64,000 nucleotides of DNA, taken from NCBI RefSeq assembly GCF_005239225.2, contig NC_133288.1, positions 19,970,169 to 20,034,168 of the forward strand, written 5' to 3'. Below are positions 47,290 through 61,442 of the stretch, in pieces. The notes below the pieces were generated by a model. The model was not told where the DNA came from and ran no database searches. It was given only the letters and a program-made list of their open reading frames with translations. The position numbers and the translations under genes are program-made. The first letter of the stretch is position 1, and the number at the start of each line of letters is the position of its first letter. Source of the stretch: Populus alba. Lineage: Eukaryota > Streptophyta > Magnoliopsida > Malpighiales > Salicaceae.

Positions 47290-49059
47290 GACAGAGAGTG
47301 ATAATAACCCAGCTTCCCTGTTTGGGCGTTTGTTTTTTCTTACACTTCCTCTTCTATGTCAGGTCCCAGACAAAAAAATATTAAGGAAATGAAAGAGAAG
47401 CAATTAAAACAGACACCAACAAAAGAAACAGGGAAAGAGAGAAGTGATGCGTGGAAGTAAGACCATGAGATTCTGATAGTAGAACAAGACAATGTAGAGA
47501 GTAGGGAGAGAGAGAGAGTGCGTGTGTATTTCTCTCCAATGCAACAAAAAAAGCCTCGTTCCTTCTGGGTAGACAGGCAAAGCACCGAACTTGAAGAGAG
47601 AATAAAGTGCGAGGTGTTTTAGAGAGTCAAGACTCAAGATCCCTCCCTCCGCCCTCTCTTGAGCCTTTTTAAGTTTTTTTTTAACTGACCCCAAAAACAC
47701 TCCAGGTCCAGGGCCAGCCAATTGAGCTTTTAGTTTTGGGACGTGAAGGCAGGAGCCAATTAGAATCAGTCACCTACTCACATTACTAGCACCCAACAAA
47801 ACTGCTCCTTCTGTTTTAGCGCATTACTGTCTACGCCTTTGGTCAGTAAAATTAGGTTTGATTTATTCCAGCATGTACGTAAGTTAGTACCGATTCCTCC
47901 ATTTGGTCATCTCATTAAAAAAGAGCAGTTTCAGGAAGAAACAAAGATTAGCAGACTGCATGTATTGATAGTTTGTTTTGAGTTTAATGTGTTCCTTTTC
48001 TCCTAGTCTTTTTTGTAAATTTTCTTTCAAATCTGCTTTTTCAGGCCTATTTGGCTATCCTTTTTAGAGATGGGGGTATATTTTCCCTTTTTGGTGGTGG
48101 GTTTTAGGGGATTTTTCTATTGGTTTGGGCTGTTCCTCCAATGTGGATTTTTGGGCTTTGTATAGGCATGTAGGTTTTTGGTATAGGGGCAATTGCCTTT
48201 GGTTACAAGATAGAGGGGAATTTTTGTGTGAAGAAGTGTTTGCTTCTTCAAAATCTTGGGTTTGGGAGATTTTTATGTGTAGGGTTTAGCTTTAGAAGCA
48301 GTGTATCTCCTCAAAAAAACCTTCTTTGTTGCTTTTTAGTAGTCCATGTGCTGGTCTCTCATGGTAATTTTGAGGCCCTTTTTGACTCAATCTAGGCTTG
48401 TGTCCAAGAGAAACAAGGCAGTTGTGCCAATTTGAGCCTTCTTTATTTCTTCTAGTTTTATGTCTTCTAAAGTATAAACTCGTTTACATGCATCGGTTAA
48501 AGCAAAGTTTTGTGCTTTGGGAGCCCCCTAATGGGATAATAAGGTATGTTTGCTTACATAGATGTAGGATCTTAGGGAATTAAGGGTCCCCTCGTCACTA
48601 GTTCAACTTGCTCTACGCTTGCCCACGCGATCTCCTAGGGTTAAGTGCAGCAATATTTGTTAAGCTTGCTTACTGCCTTGCCAATTTCTTGGTTTAAGCT
48701 CTCCAGCCTTGATTTTCTGAATTGACGACAAAGCTTAATCTCACATGCTACATGTAGGAGACTGTGCCTGGGTCTGTGTACCTGTACCCTTTAGCTTAGT
48801 TTTAAGTTTTTTTTTTTTTTCATTATTTCAAGGCTCTTAGCAATCAAGTAATGTGCGTGGTCGAGGATATTAAACTAATAGTAAATAATAGAGTTGACGG
48901 GAGATGAGTCCGGTATCTGTATCCTTGATTATGTAGTCATGCCTCATTAGTCAAAAACAGGCATGTCACGTGCTGTGTCGTGGATTCTTTTTTTTTTTTT
49001 TTTTTTAAATAATGTTCAGATGCTACAAATGCGCTTTGAAAAAAAATAAGAAAAAATAA

Positions 49060-50240
49060 CTACTCAAATTACATCACCTACTAGTTAATTTTATTTTAAT
49101 TAAATAATAAAATAATATACAACAACATAAACATGTATTTCTTTTTTAAAAAAATCATGATATCTTTAAAAAACTATGAAAGTACAGAATTGAATAGAAA
49201 ATAAACAAACAAAAACAAAAGATCTAAGATAACTTGAAATAGTGCGATAGACATGTAGCCTAGATAATATGAGGCAAGACAATTAGGGTTAACCTGTAAA
49301 ACTCATAATCTATATTATAAGATCGAAATTATTCATAAAAAAAAAAACTTTGAAGAAAACCACAAATGCATTTAAAAAAAAAACTAATGTTGAATGATAA
49401 AATCAAATAAAAAGATAAGTAAAAAAGAAATATCAACATGTATTAACTTTTCAAACTTATAACTCAAGCCATTAGATTGAAAGTATAAATACATGAAAAA
49501 ATGGTAAAGCATAATCCCCAATAAATTAAACATTGAAGAATAAAACAAGGAAAAAATATTAACTACACAAAAGGATCTAAAATAAAATATGGTAATTAAA
49601 ATAAAAAATAAAAAATAGATTAAAGGGAAACTAAATTTTTTTAATTGGAGGGTTTAATTGTAAGAAAAATAAATCCAACATAAGCAAAAAAATAAAATAA
49701 TGACTAAGAAATTGAAAAAACATAATATGCCATACACTTGATTTGAATGGTGAAATTGAAAACCAATAAACTTTTATGAAAGGACTGAGAAAAAAAATAC
49801 TAGAAATCAAAAGAATAAGGATCGTGTTGAAAAAACTAATATATGACAAATTAGAATTGAAGGATTAAATTTAAAATAAATAAAAATTTTACAAAAAAGA
49901 TCAAGAAAAAAAACTAAAAGAAAAGGGACAAGAATTTTTGATTGGATGGTTATATTTAAAAGAAAAATAACTTTAACAAAAAAAAAAAGAAGAAAATTAA
50001 GGACCAAGTTGAAAGAATAACAAACCATAAACTCGGATTGAAGGTGAAATTGAAAGCCGATAAAATATTTATAAAATGGCTAAGGAAAAAAATCAGAAAT
50101 CAAAAGGTAAGGACAAACTTAAAAAAAAAAAACAATATATACCAAATTGAAATTGAAGAACTAAATTGAAAAGAAATAAAACATTTACAAGAGGGTTAAG
50201 GGCAAAAATAAAAAATTAAAATATACAAGACCAAAGTATA
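49060..50240. repeat. GGTTAACCC-type repeat array
   Basis: Degenerate units of about 130-190 bp alternate 'gggttaacctgtaaaactcataatct', 'aatgttgaatgataaaatca' and A-rich blocks; in the second half the pattern shifts to 'attgaaggtgaaattgaaagccgataaa' repeats. Orientation as at 19030-19480. Confidence 0.5.
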
Positions 50241-52499
50241 AACATAAAAAACAAAGTACACCAATATATAATTTCTAAGGGATGAGAGAGAGAGAGAAAA
50301 AGATCCATTAGTCACAAATCGTCAAACCACCACTAACACGCGTTGCATGGGAGGAAGAGAACATGACGTTGCATCCAACGGCATGATGGAAAGTTCAGGT
50401 CCAACCACATGGAAGCACCACACGTGCAACTTGAAGAAAGCAAGCGCCTCTCACATGCTAGTGCATACAAATCATATGCCTACAACTTTTTAAAATTTAA
50501 TATTGGTTAAAATACCATAATGCTCTCGAGAAAACAATAAATAACAAAAAATCAAAAACTAAAACCCTTGATCAAAGGCTCTTTTTTTCTTTGACTTCAA
50601 GGGGTATATAAGTAATCTAATTGTATATTGAAAAATAAAAAATAAAAAACCAAAACAACCCCTAGACATCCGGCATGTATTTTTTTATGTCTCCAATGGT
50701 ATTTTAGTATTTTTTTGTTTATAAAAATAAAAAAGATCCTATCACCCCTATCAATTAGACCAAACATTATTTGCTTTAGGGGTAAATTCATTATTTTTTT
50801 TATTGTAATCCATAATAAATAAGTATAGTGTTATAGTAAAAACACTATTTTGCACCACCTTTTCCTTTTAGTTTATATTTTTATATGGCTTATATAAGAT
50901 ACAAGGTCAATGTCATCATGGATCACGAAACATACTTTAACATCCAAGATCCAATATAGCTCTCATTCATTTGGGTTTGAGTATACCACATAATTTAGTG
51001 TTTGTCTAAAACTAGGATCATGAATTTGACTATTAAGAAACCATTATGGCTAAACAAGTTCAAATTACTACCATTAAATTGGGAATTGGTGTCCGTATAA
51101 CCTAATAAGATAACATTCCCAGATAGAAAAGCTCGTTGAGATCCTATGTAAACCAAAGCTTGGATAGTCAGGACACACCCTGAAGCCACTTGCTTCTCTA
51201 AGATGCATCATTTATTTGTCAAATCTAATCTACTTGTTACCAATTACGGAACAAAACATACATGTATTAGATAAAGAACACATAACTTGGCTATATGTTC
51301 CTTAAAGATAGATAATGTTATTGTCATCAATATTACACATCCAATAAGATCCAAAATGAATATAGCTTTTATAGAAGTCTGATATTACTCTAAACCCTAA
51401 AGTAAGTGATCTCTCATTCACAATCTTATTCGTAACAAGAAAACTTCATCTTTCTCCTTTTTAAGCTTTGTTCTTTAAGCTTTATTTTATAAACACATAT
51501 AACACAACTTTCTAATTTTCTTTTTCTTCACCACCAATGTTAACTTAATCATTGAAAGATTTTCTAAACCTATAAAAAAGAGTTTTTTTCCATGTGATTT
51601 ATTTATCCAAATCCAATATTTTGTCTTTCGACCCATTATAACTTAAAAAAAAAAACCTATAATCTTCAACGGATTTTTAGCAACCTCACCAATTGCAAAA
51701 CAATCTAAGCAACAACCACACTCTTAACTCAAAATATGGAATTCCAAACTACTACTTTGTATAGCCCCACCACTCTGATAAAGCTTTCACTGACATTATA
51801 GTCAATTTAGTTCCAATAATAGGTTGTTGAAGATTGCCATGAGTCTTAGTTGTCCAACTAAACTCCTTTTTTTCATATGAACATGGCAATTCATTATCAT
51901 GTAGATAAGAAGATTTCCATTTTGTTCGTTACAAGTGCTTAATTATGCATAATCTCAAGATTGGTGGTTGATAATGATACTTTTCATTTCATGAATCTCT
52001 AACAATATGTTCATGTTTGCTTCTTTTAAGAAGATGTTTAAGGAATAATTTTCATGCTAAACACTAATTAAACACAAAAAGAAACTTAACTTTGTTATAA
52101 AAATAATTATGATTACAACACAAAGAAGCTATTGGATATCCAAAAAGATAAGAATTAATAGGTCGGTCTAATAAGGTTTCTTAGCTACTTATTCCAAACC
52201 AGAGATGGAAGGATATCATAATACATTTTGGTATCTAAATGTTTATGGGAAAGTTGTCTTTCAACCCTATATAACACAACACATCCACACACACTCTAAG
52301 TGACTATAGGACTATTAATTTTGACAGGTTCTAGTCTCCATGACAAATCTCCCTTCCTATTGAACAACTTATGTAAATAAAGGAAGACCCTAGATCTAAA
52401 TTGAAGATTATAAGGGCCCTATTTTTACATGTTTGTCCAGAGGGCATGAAAGGACGCGACCTAAATGACTTTTCATGTAAAGTTAATTTTCTCTATTTA

Positions 52500-52630
52500 A
52501 AATATTTTGGATTGTTTTAATGTATTAGTGTCAAAAAATAATTTTTACAAAATAAAAAATATTATTTTGATATATTTTTTAATGAAAAATATTTTAAAAA
52601 ATAATTGCTACTATGCTACTAAACAACCTT
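52500..52630. repeat. AT-rich MITE-like fragment
   Basis: It contains 'ttggattgttttaatgtattagtgtcaaaaaataattttt', the family core, and ends near 'taattgctactatgctactaaacaacc', resembling one terminus of the family. Confidence 0.5.
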
Positions 52631-53771
52631 TGTGTCACACATTACAACTTGAAGATCCCCCCCTTTTTTTTAATATGTGCAACCTTGAATAATATTATTT
52701 TTATTTTTATTTTATTTAATTAATTTAATATGTGTGTTTATTTTTAATATCATTTGATTGAATAAAAATATTAATGTTAATAAACAAATTCAAAAATCAT
52801 AACTGGATAAATGTGTTGTTTTATTAACGCATTCAAATTTTCTAATTTTATTTTTAATTATTGTTAATACTTTTTCTCTGATTATTAATTCATATAGTTG
52901 TCGATTTATTTGATTACATGTATTCATGAGCTTTTCAATTTACACTTTAATTTTTATGTAAAAAAATGCATTGAAAAAGCATGCATGTACAATTTTTTTT
53001 TTTTTGCAGAAGAAAAAAAAATATTTGGCCTAGCAAGAGACGCGTCATCTTATTTATTTTCACAAAAAATTTGCAAAAAAAAGGTCATTTAGGCAGGCTT
53101 GTGCGCGTGGGCCCTAATAAAATGGACCAAGCGGGCTGGTATGGCTTGCTAGGCTCAACAACGCTTGGCCTTTGCATTATTATTTTTTTTGTTTCTAATT
53201 TATCTTAAATTAATGCTCCTTTTATATGTTTTTAAAATATATTTTTTTTATTTATATTTAGATTAATATCCATTCTTTTATATATTTTTTTAAGATGTTT
53301 AGAGAGCCTTTTTGAAATGTAGATTATTTTTTAGTTATGCATTTAATTTTTTAGAAGGTTTTCTGATTCATCTATAATTTTTTTTAATTTTTTGCATAGA
53401 TGAATTTTATTTTTGAAAAAAAAATTATTTTCAAATAATATTTCAAATATTTACAGTTTTGTATATTATTTTTTTCCTTTTTTTTATTCAATCAATTATT
53501 GTTTCATTGAATAAAAAAATTTAGTAAACACAGTCACGTTAATATTTCTTTTTGTAAAATTAAATATCTTGATCTACAACTGTTTCTTGATTTTTTTCAA
53601 TTTTTTAAAGTTATTGTATATGATTTTTTTTATTTATTAACATTTATAGTTCTTGATTTTTTTAATTATATGTATACATAAACTTTTTGATTTGTATTTA
53701 GAATTTTTTTAAATACAAAAACATACATATAAAAAAATATCTGTATAAAATTGGTGAATTACGGATGAAGT

Positions 53772-53773
<2 letters not shown>

Positions 53774-53792
<19 letters not shown>
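53774..53792. repeat. (AT)n microsatellite
   Basis: Short uninterrupted TA run followed by GACACACACA. Confidence 0.85.
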
Positions 53793-53803
<11 letters not shown>

Positions 53804-56800
53804 TGGTGTCATTCAATGAAGATATGATTGGATTGATGATTCCCCCGATCTTTCTTTCATTACTTGTACCTTATCCCCTTGCAAATTGCCACCTGGGACG
53901 TAGAACATCGGCCGTCAGATGATGACATAAATGGATCTAGCCCATGATAACAAGAATTGATGATCTCTCTCCATCTTTACGCATATTTTCCTCTCCACTT
54001 GTCAAAAATTAGGTCTTGCTTGTGCTTCTCCAATGATGGACTTACGTTCTTCAACCATCTGCAGCTTTTGGAGCTCTATTACTCTTCCAAACTACGATGG
54101 CAAGGAGATGACCTTATTGTTTTTATTTTCTAAAAGCAATTTATTTGTTTGTTCTTTGCGAAAATAATATTAAGAGCAATTTATTTACTTCATCTGAAAG
54201 TTGTAAGGGAGGATCGCTTCCAAATACGAAGGACATACCAGTTGACAGAGTATTTTTATTTCCTTTTACCAGATGTACTGTCCAATGCAGCAAAAGACAT
54301 ATCTCAAAACTGCCCTGCCCTGACGAAAAACAGCAATAGATAGGCTAACGAGGCAGTCAAAGGATGATTCTTGATTTGTACTTTGGGCAAAATATCTCCT
54401 CTCGGAAGGAATTTGATTTTCCTTTCTGTTTCTTTTTGCCTTTTCAGCTTTAAAAATACCCCATCTAAACCCATCTTCTTTCCTCTTCTACAGATTTCAT
54501 CATGAATAATTTGAAGGATTGTGTCAATTGGGGCCTTTCTTTTCCTTTTTTTTTTTTTTTCTCTTTGGAATAGGAATAAGATGGGCTTTCTGTCCTTTGT
54601 CGTTTACATTACCACCTGCAAAAAGGGAGGTGTATTTCCAAACGACAGTTTCGATGGTTCCCTGAAAATGTATAATGTTCTTGATAACTCGTTGTCCTTC
54701 AATTCTAAAACATCTATTCATTATTTTATTTTTTTTTATTAATGTGAATGTTCAGGTTAATTTATGTACATCTCAACTAATTTATAGGTTTTAAAATTAA
54801 CAATCATATAAATTTCTAATGAATCTGAAAAAACTTGAATTCATAATCATTAAAAAATAAACCCAAAAACCTGACTAACTAAACTATTTCTTGATGGTTT
54901 TCGGTGCATCTTATGTACAAGTGTCATAGAAAAACTATGAGGTCTCAGAAATTGAAGGCTTATTGCCCACCCGCATTCCCACTTTTAATACCGGCTTAAT
55001 AAGTTGATTCAAGATTTAATTATTTAAAAACTCATGAAAAAATAAATCGATTCTCTCTCGTGAACTTGAACTTGCTGGTTTTAAAACCATGCTTTTAAGT
55101 CCCTGTTTTTATTTATTGAAAGATTTGACGGGCCTTGAATCATGCAATGGAGTAGGCTTCCTGTCCCTCTTAAAATTTGAATTCAAGACTCGCTAGTAGA
55201 AACTCCAAATGTGAACAGCTAAGCATGCCCTCGTTTGTAGATTGTAGCAAAGATGGTCAAATGAAAGAGATTATTTGTACTGTCTGTTTTACCCTACTCT
55301 GCATAATTGTATGCTAACCTATGGGCCTTTACGAGGGCCACAAGCAGTATCAGCTCACAGAAAGAAGAGGAAGAAGAAGAAGAAGAATTGCAGTAATTGT
55401 CCTTTTAACCACTTCTAGTTCCTACCTTTTTCTCAATACTTTACTCAGCACCAACCAGGCTACCACTAACGACAACTCCATTACAGAGCTCTCCAGCTAT
55501 AGTTGTCCAAATGGGAGATCAAGAACCCTTTTTGTTAGGTTCCAAAGTAACGAACAAAAGTAGAGTCAATAATGGACCTAGTTCCATTTGAAGTTTGATG
55601 TTCTTCTTGTACGCCAAAAGGAAAATGAAAGGGATGGACTTCTACTTGCTGATGTGAAGGTTTTTACCTCTGGTAGAAACTGCAGAGTTGGGCTCTATTT
55701 TCTCCTCATATTTCCTTGACATTAGCAGCTTTCTTGTCGTTGTCCTGCCTTTCTTGTTTTCCTAACTCTTCATGTTTGCCATCAAATCACGAAGTCTATC
55801 TATTTTTCTTCAGCTATCTTCCTAATAATAATTCCCAACCAGACAATTAGTGGCTTTTCATTGGCTACGTCCCCTCCTTCCATCTGTCATGCTCTGGTTA
55901 GCAAGTCAATATCCCGCCATGTTTATAGCTCTAAAACCGAACACGTAATAATCATATTCCCCCCCCCCCCATCACACTAACTAGGAGAATGGTAAATGAA
56001 TTCAAGCAAATACCTTGCCACTACATGGATCGACAGCGTTAAACCCGACCAGACTGGTCTGGTAATAAAATCCATACAGATTTAAAAATTTAAAGCCTAT
56101 CTATGTCGATGATATTTTAACGTAAACGATGAACTAGTAAACTAGACTGTTCGCAGATTATGCCTAGCGCTAAATCTAATGTCACAGTAAATGTCAAATC
56201 TGCGCAACAACTCCATTAATTCCATGCAAGATTAACACTGTGCTAAAGACAGCTCCTAGAAGCATAAAGATGATTCATTTGTTAACTTACACTGGTTGGC
56301 CGAGGAGCATTGATTGCAAAAACCCTGAAATAATCGGTGAAGAATATCCAGGAAGAAGAGCAGTTCCAATTCAATTGAACCAGTGGTTCCCTCATTGAAA
56401 ATTGGGTGACCAATCTTGTGTTCAATTGCTAGCTATAAATGCACTAACCTATGGATACTCTTACAACAAAAGATAAGTGGGCTATCTATACGATTGCGGC
56501 TTTGTTCACATGGAACAACAAATTCTTACAATAGACATCATCTAGACAACTACCAATTTGTCATGACTTGTTTTTGTAGTTCTCTGCCTCTTAAATGTCT
56601 GGCAGATGGATCCATATTGTTAGGTTAAACATCAGCTTCCGCTTCCAAACTGTCCGTAACTAGTGGCATGTTATGCCTTCACTGTCGAAGGACATTAGAG
56701 CTATTATTCTCCTTGGCATTAGCAAATAGCTACTTCATACCAAACCAAAAAAAGAAAGAAAAAGAAAAAAAGCAGTTGCATTCGCCCAGTAATAGTCTAG

Positions 56801-57099
56801 TATTCCTGTCATATAGTGAGCTCAAGGAATTCTTGTGGGATTTGCAGCTTTGCTGGCGGGAGCTGAGCAGGGATTTTGGCACGTAGCAGGTGCATGCGTC
56901 TTTGGAACGAAGCTACTCTAAGAAGAAGAGGAGGAACAGGAACTCGGATGTTCTTGGTGTGGAATGTTCAGCGAGTCATTGGAGGGCCAGTGTACGGTTT
57001 GATCCACGATGAGATATGGGCCTGGATGTGGTAACTGACAAGTGGTAACCTTGGCCCAGCACCTATCAGCCCGTGCTCTACTTGGATGTCTTCGGTATA

Positions 57100-57275
57100 C
57101 TTACTTTTTAAAAAGTGTTTTTTTATCTGAAAATATATAAAAATAATATATTTTAAAAATTATTTTTAACATCAAAATAATTTAAAAACATAAATAAAAT
57201 TAATTTGAAAAAAAAAATTAAAAAATCACAAAACACAATTTCAACCACACAAAAAAAAAACCAAACAGCCCCTAC
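57100..57275. repeat. AT-rich MITE-like fragment
   Basis: Family core in reverse ('tttttaacatcaaaataatttaaaaacat'), ending 'tttcaaccacac...ccaaacagcccc', which resembles the usual CCAAAC-type terminus. Confidence 0.55.
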
Positions 57276-58368
57276 AAATGAGCTCCCAGCAACATAGAGG
57301 ACGTGAGGAATGCAACATAAGAAAACTAATCCAATCATTGTTGAAACTCTAAACATGCCAATAAAACATGAAGGAATTACGTGGATTTCTCTGAAGATGA
57401 GGTGCGTCTGAACCAATGGGTTCAATTTCCTAAAGATCGTTCCAATTTCCAAAGGTGCCTGTACAAGTGAATGATGCGCGTGGCATTCTTGGCGTGGTAG
57501 CTGGTGATCTCCATTTATGGTCTCCCGAAGGGCCACAATCACTGACGCTTACCGTCACATAAGATCACGTGGCACATGGGACAAACGGGAAATATGGAAT
57601 AAGCATGAAGGAAACAGTAACGATTTAAGCAACACATGGAGGAAACAAGGACCACGGTTCTCGACGTCTCAATTCTCACAGTACGAGAACCTAAAGACAA
57701 ACACACGCAAAGGCATATGGGCTAAAGCTAGATGCAAGGACTGCCACCTTTTTAAGAATGATACTGAAATTAACGATGATACCTCAAAGGGTAATCATGG
57801 CCATAACACTGCAATCAGAGATTACGCGGGAACAGCAAACCAAACTCACTTTTGTGTTCATATCAAACAAAATGTGTGCTGTGGCAAAAGCTGTGAGGAG
57901 ATGTCAGGAAAGACCACTTAAGATTTGAACAAATAGGAGGTAGGACAGTAGCACTGCAGAATGCCCCATAACTTCTACTTAAAGCAAAGGTTGTGTGATT
58001 CGAATCACAAACCCTCTGAGCAACCTAGTACATGATATGATATGTCGCGTTTGTCGCGTCATCGACCAGCTCAAGTCAAAGTTTCCACCAATCACTAGCT
58101 CCAAAAACAACAACAAAAAATAAAGATCAAACGTAGCGATAATCATTTGATTTGGATGCCACAATTCCTCTAACAGTAAACTGTCATGAAAACGAAACTA
58201 TTGAACCCCTGGCCATACATGAAAACTTGTTTCATGCATCACAACTTGTAGGTCAATCGTGTTACACATGCATAGGAATACAGCAGCAATATAAATTGTC
58301 ATAATTTTGATCACTTCAACGGACTCCTCTTTCTCTTTACCTCATATGGAACAAATAGAGGAAAAAGT

Positions 58369-59905
<1,537 letters not shown>

Positions 59906-59911
59906 AATGTT

Positions 59912-60260
59912 CTGTACCAACAGAATTTACCCAACCCCGCCCATATGCATAAAAATTAGCAACAAAGAATCATAACACACCAAAATACTGTTTTCGAGGT
60001 TTGAGTCTTTAAATTTATTTATTTTTCTCTTCCAGCGTTGCAAATATCACGAGTGAGTGAACCTAACTTAAGGTCAAAGCAAAAGCCCCGAAAGTTTAAA
60101 AAGGAAAAGCAACCACATCACTTATAAGAGACGAAATGGTAAAGTTGAATTCCTTGCACGAACTCTAGTAGGTTATAGAAAAGAAGAGGAGACTGGTAGG
60201 TACCTTTGTACTGTTTAATAAAGTGAAAGATCAGCCGCCGCCGCCGCCGCGCCGAGGTAA
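59912..60260 (-). promoter_or_regulatory. 5'-UTR intron and GGC-rich leader exon of BUD32
   Basis: A minus-strand donor (ACAAAG|GTACCT at 60203/60204) and an acceptor (TTGGTACAG at 59912) define a leader intron of about 290 bp directly before the ATG. The exon upstream starts near a (GGC)n run (60234-60250). Confidence 0.6.
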
Positions 60261-60474
60261 CAGAGAGACACGCACTGCTTACTGCTTAACCCTCTCGCTT
60301 CAACCTTCCCTTTCCTTACTCTCCGATTTTTTTGGGTCAACTTGAGTCTCTCGCTCAACACGATGCCGTTTCTTGTATGAAAGTAAGGAAAACAGATGGG
60401 GCGTTTTCGCAAGGACACCTAAAAGGCTAAAACCACTTCACACGACGTCGTTTTAACAGCCACCTGTCATTGTT

Positions 60475-60483
60475 AAACCCTAA
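60475..60483. promoter_or_regulatory. Telo-box (AAACCCTAA) between BUD32 and STN1
   Basis: An exact AAACCCTAA element, one and a half plant telomere units, about 0.2 kb upstream of the BUD32 leader. In plant promoters this motif is bound by TRB-type factors. Confidence 0.45.
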
Positions 60484-60669
60484 TTTTATATCCCAAACCT
60501 GCCTTTTAGTTCCAGAAATGGTGATTAATTTTGCAAAATTGGATTTAATTAACCAGATAATTAATTTGCCAACGTTGAAAACCTGAAACTCTTATTTTTC
60601 TTTTTTCAGTCGACAAATACAGAATCACAAAGCACGCCGCTAATTGCATTGCTAATTGGTAATTTGCAA

Positions 60670-61170
60670 TTAAACGGCGTCACCAGCAACCACATTATAA
60701 CAATTACGGGCCAACCTAATACAATCCAACCAATGAAAAGCCTCCGCGTTAGGATCCCTGTCGACCACAACATCAGACACCGTAACCTGCACCGCACCTC
60801 TGTATCCTGCAATCCTGCCACGAACTCTAGTCACGACTCCGATTTTAATCTCCAATGCAAAATGAGCAGCCATGTCAGCAATTAATTTAACATTAGCAGG
60901 ATTACGGCGTGAAAAGTAAGGAGAGGTGAGCTGGTTGAGCCAGAGAACGCAGGTGACGCAGCCAGTGCCGTCGTCAATTGTGAATTTGAGAAATTTGTTT
61001 GGTTTTAGCTCGCGGGAGGTGATGACGCCGAGGATCTCGGTGCGGGAGATGATAGTGTTTTTGCGAGTGAAGGTGATCGGTTCGTAGGTGGAGAACGAGG
61101 GAGTTTGGGTTAGAGAAAGGAGATCGAAGGCTAAGAGCTTTGCGTGTGTGTTTTGCAGTCTCTGATCCAT
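60670..61170 (-). CDS. STN1: CST complex subunit STN1 (telomere capping, OB-fold)
   Basis: A single-exon frame of 166 residues, as in Arabidopsis STN1 (At1g07130, 160 residues, intronless). It begins MDQRLQNTHAKLLAFDLLSLTQ, closely like the family start, and contains the OB-fold core: TEILGVITSRELKPNKFLKF, TIDDGTGCVTCVLWLNQLTS, VRGRIAGYRGAVQVTVSDVV and RDPNAEAFHWLDCIRL. Plant STN1 lacks the C-terminal winged-helix region of animal and yeast homologues, and the length here agrees. With CTC1 and TEN1 it binds single-stranded telomeric DNA, protects chromosome ends and helps fill in the C-strand. It shares a 272-bp upstream region with the plus-strand gene at 61443. Its 3' end faces the BUD32 promoter. 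Confidence 0.95.
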   Translation of the reverse strand: MDQRLQNTHAKLLAFDLLSLTQTPSFSTYEPITFTRKNTIISRTEILGVITSRELKPNKFLKFTIDDGTGCVTCVLWLNQLTSPYFSRRNPANVKLIADMAAHFALEIKIGVVTRVRGRIAGYRGAVQVTVSDVVVDRDPNAEAFHWLDCIRLARNCYNVVAGDAV

Positions 61171-61442
61171 CAGACAAAAGGGGTGAAAAAAATTAAAAAG
61201 AAAGAGGAATTAGTAGATAACTATCTAAATTCATCGCATGGTTTTCTTTAAAGAGAAGGGTGTTTTTGTTAATATATTCTGAGTGGAGGGTGTTTTTGTT
61301 ACTGACAAAACGAAGTCGTGTCGGCAGCAAAAACTAAAGTCGAGTGTCGGTCGGTCTCCTCCTCTACGAGATAGTTAGAAAGAGTGAAGTAAAAAACCCT
61401 AACCCCCTTTTGCCCACTCAAAAGGGATTGCGATTTGCTACA
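61171..61442. promoter_or_regulatory. Short bidirectional promoter between STN1 and the 61443 gene
   Basis: Only 272 bp separate the two start codons. A telo-box (AAACCCTAA, 61394-61402) sits 41 bp before the plus-strand ATG. No TATA box is obvious for either gene, as is usual for housekeeping genes. Confidence 0.6.

Larger units (their letters stand above)
47300..58360. other. About 11 kb of AT-rich spacer, no supportable protein gene
   Basis: The left part is the BST1 promoter region (47.3-47.8 kb). The remainder is AT-rich. It holds a GTTAAC-type array (49060-50240), MITE fragments (52500-52630, 57100-57275), an (AT)n run (53774-53792) and a possible decayed retroelement between about 50850 and 52450. 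Frames at 54145-54343, 55321-55563 and 57517-57921 were examined; none shows a known domain. The one at 55321 has an Arg run caused by an AGA/AAG microsatellite plus a single hydrophobic stretch. Confidence 0.5.

Noticed and set aside
47404..47721. 105-residue minus-strand frame upstream of BST1
   Set aside because: Falls in the BST1 promoter/leader, is low in conserved features, and includes GA-repeat-derived residues.
55321..55563. 80-residue frame with an Arg run and one hydrophobic stretch (candidate small signalling peptide)
   Set aside because: The Arg run derives from a microsatellite and no CLE, RALF or similar C-terminal motif is present.
57517..57921. 134-residue plus-strand open frame
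   Set aside because: No recognisable domain, odd composition, no splice or promoter context, and lies in a spacer; length alone is not enough.
57990..58015. GATTCGAATC-type motif resembling a tRNA T-arm
   Set aside because: It is a simple palindrome; the rest of a tRNA fold is missing.
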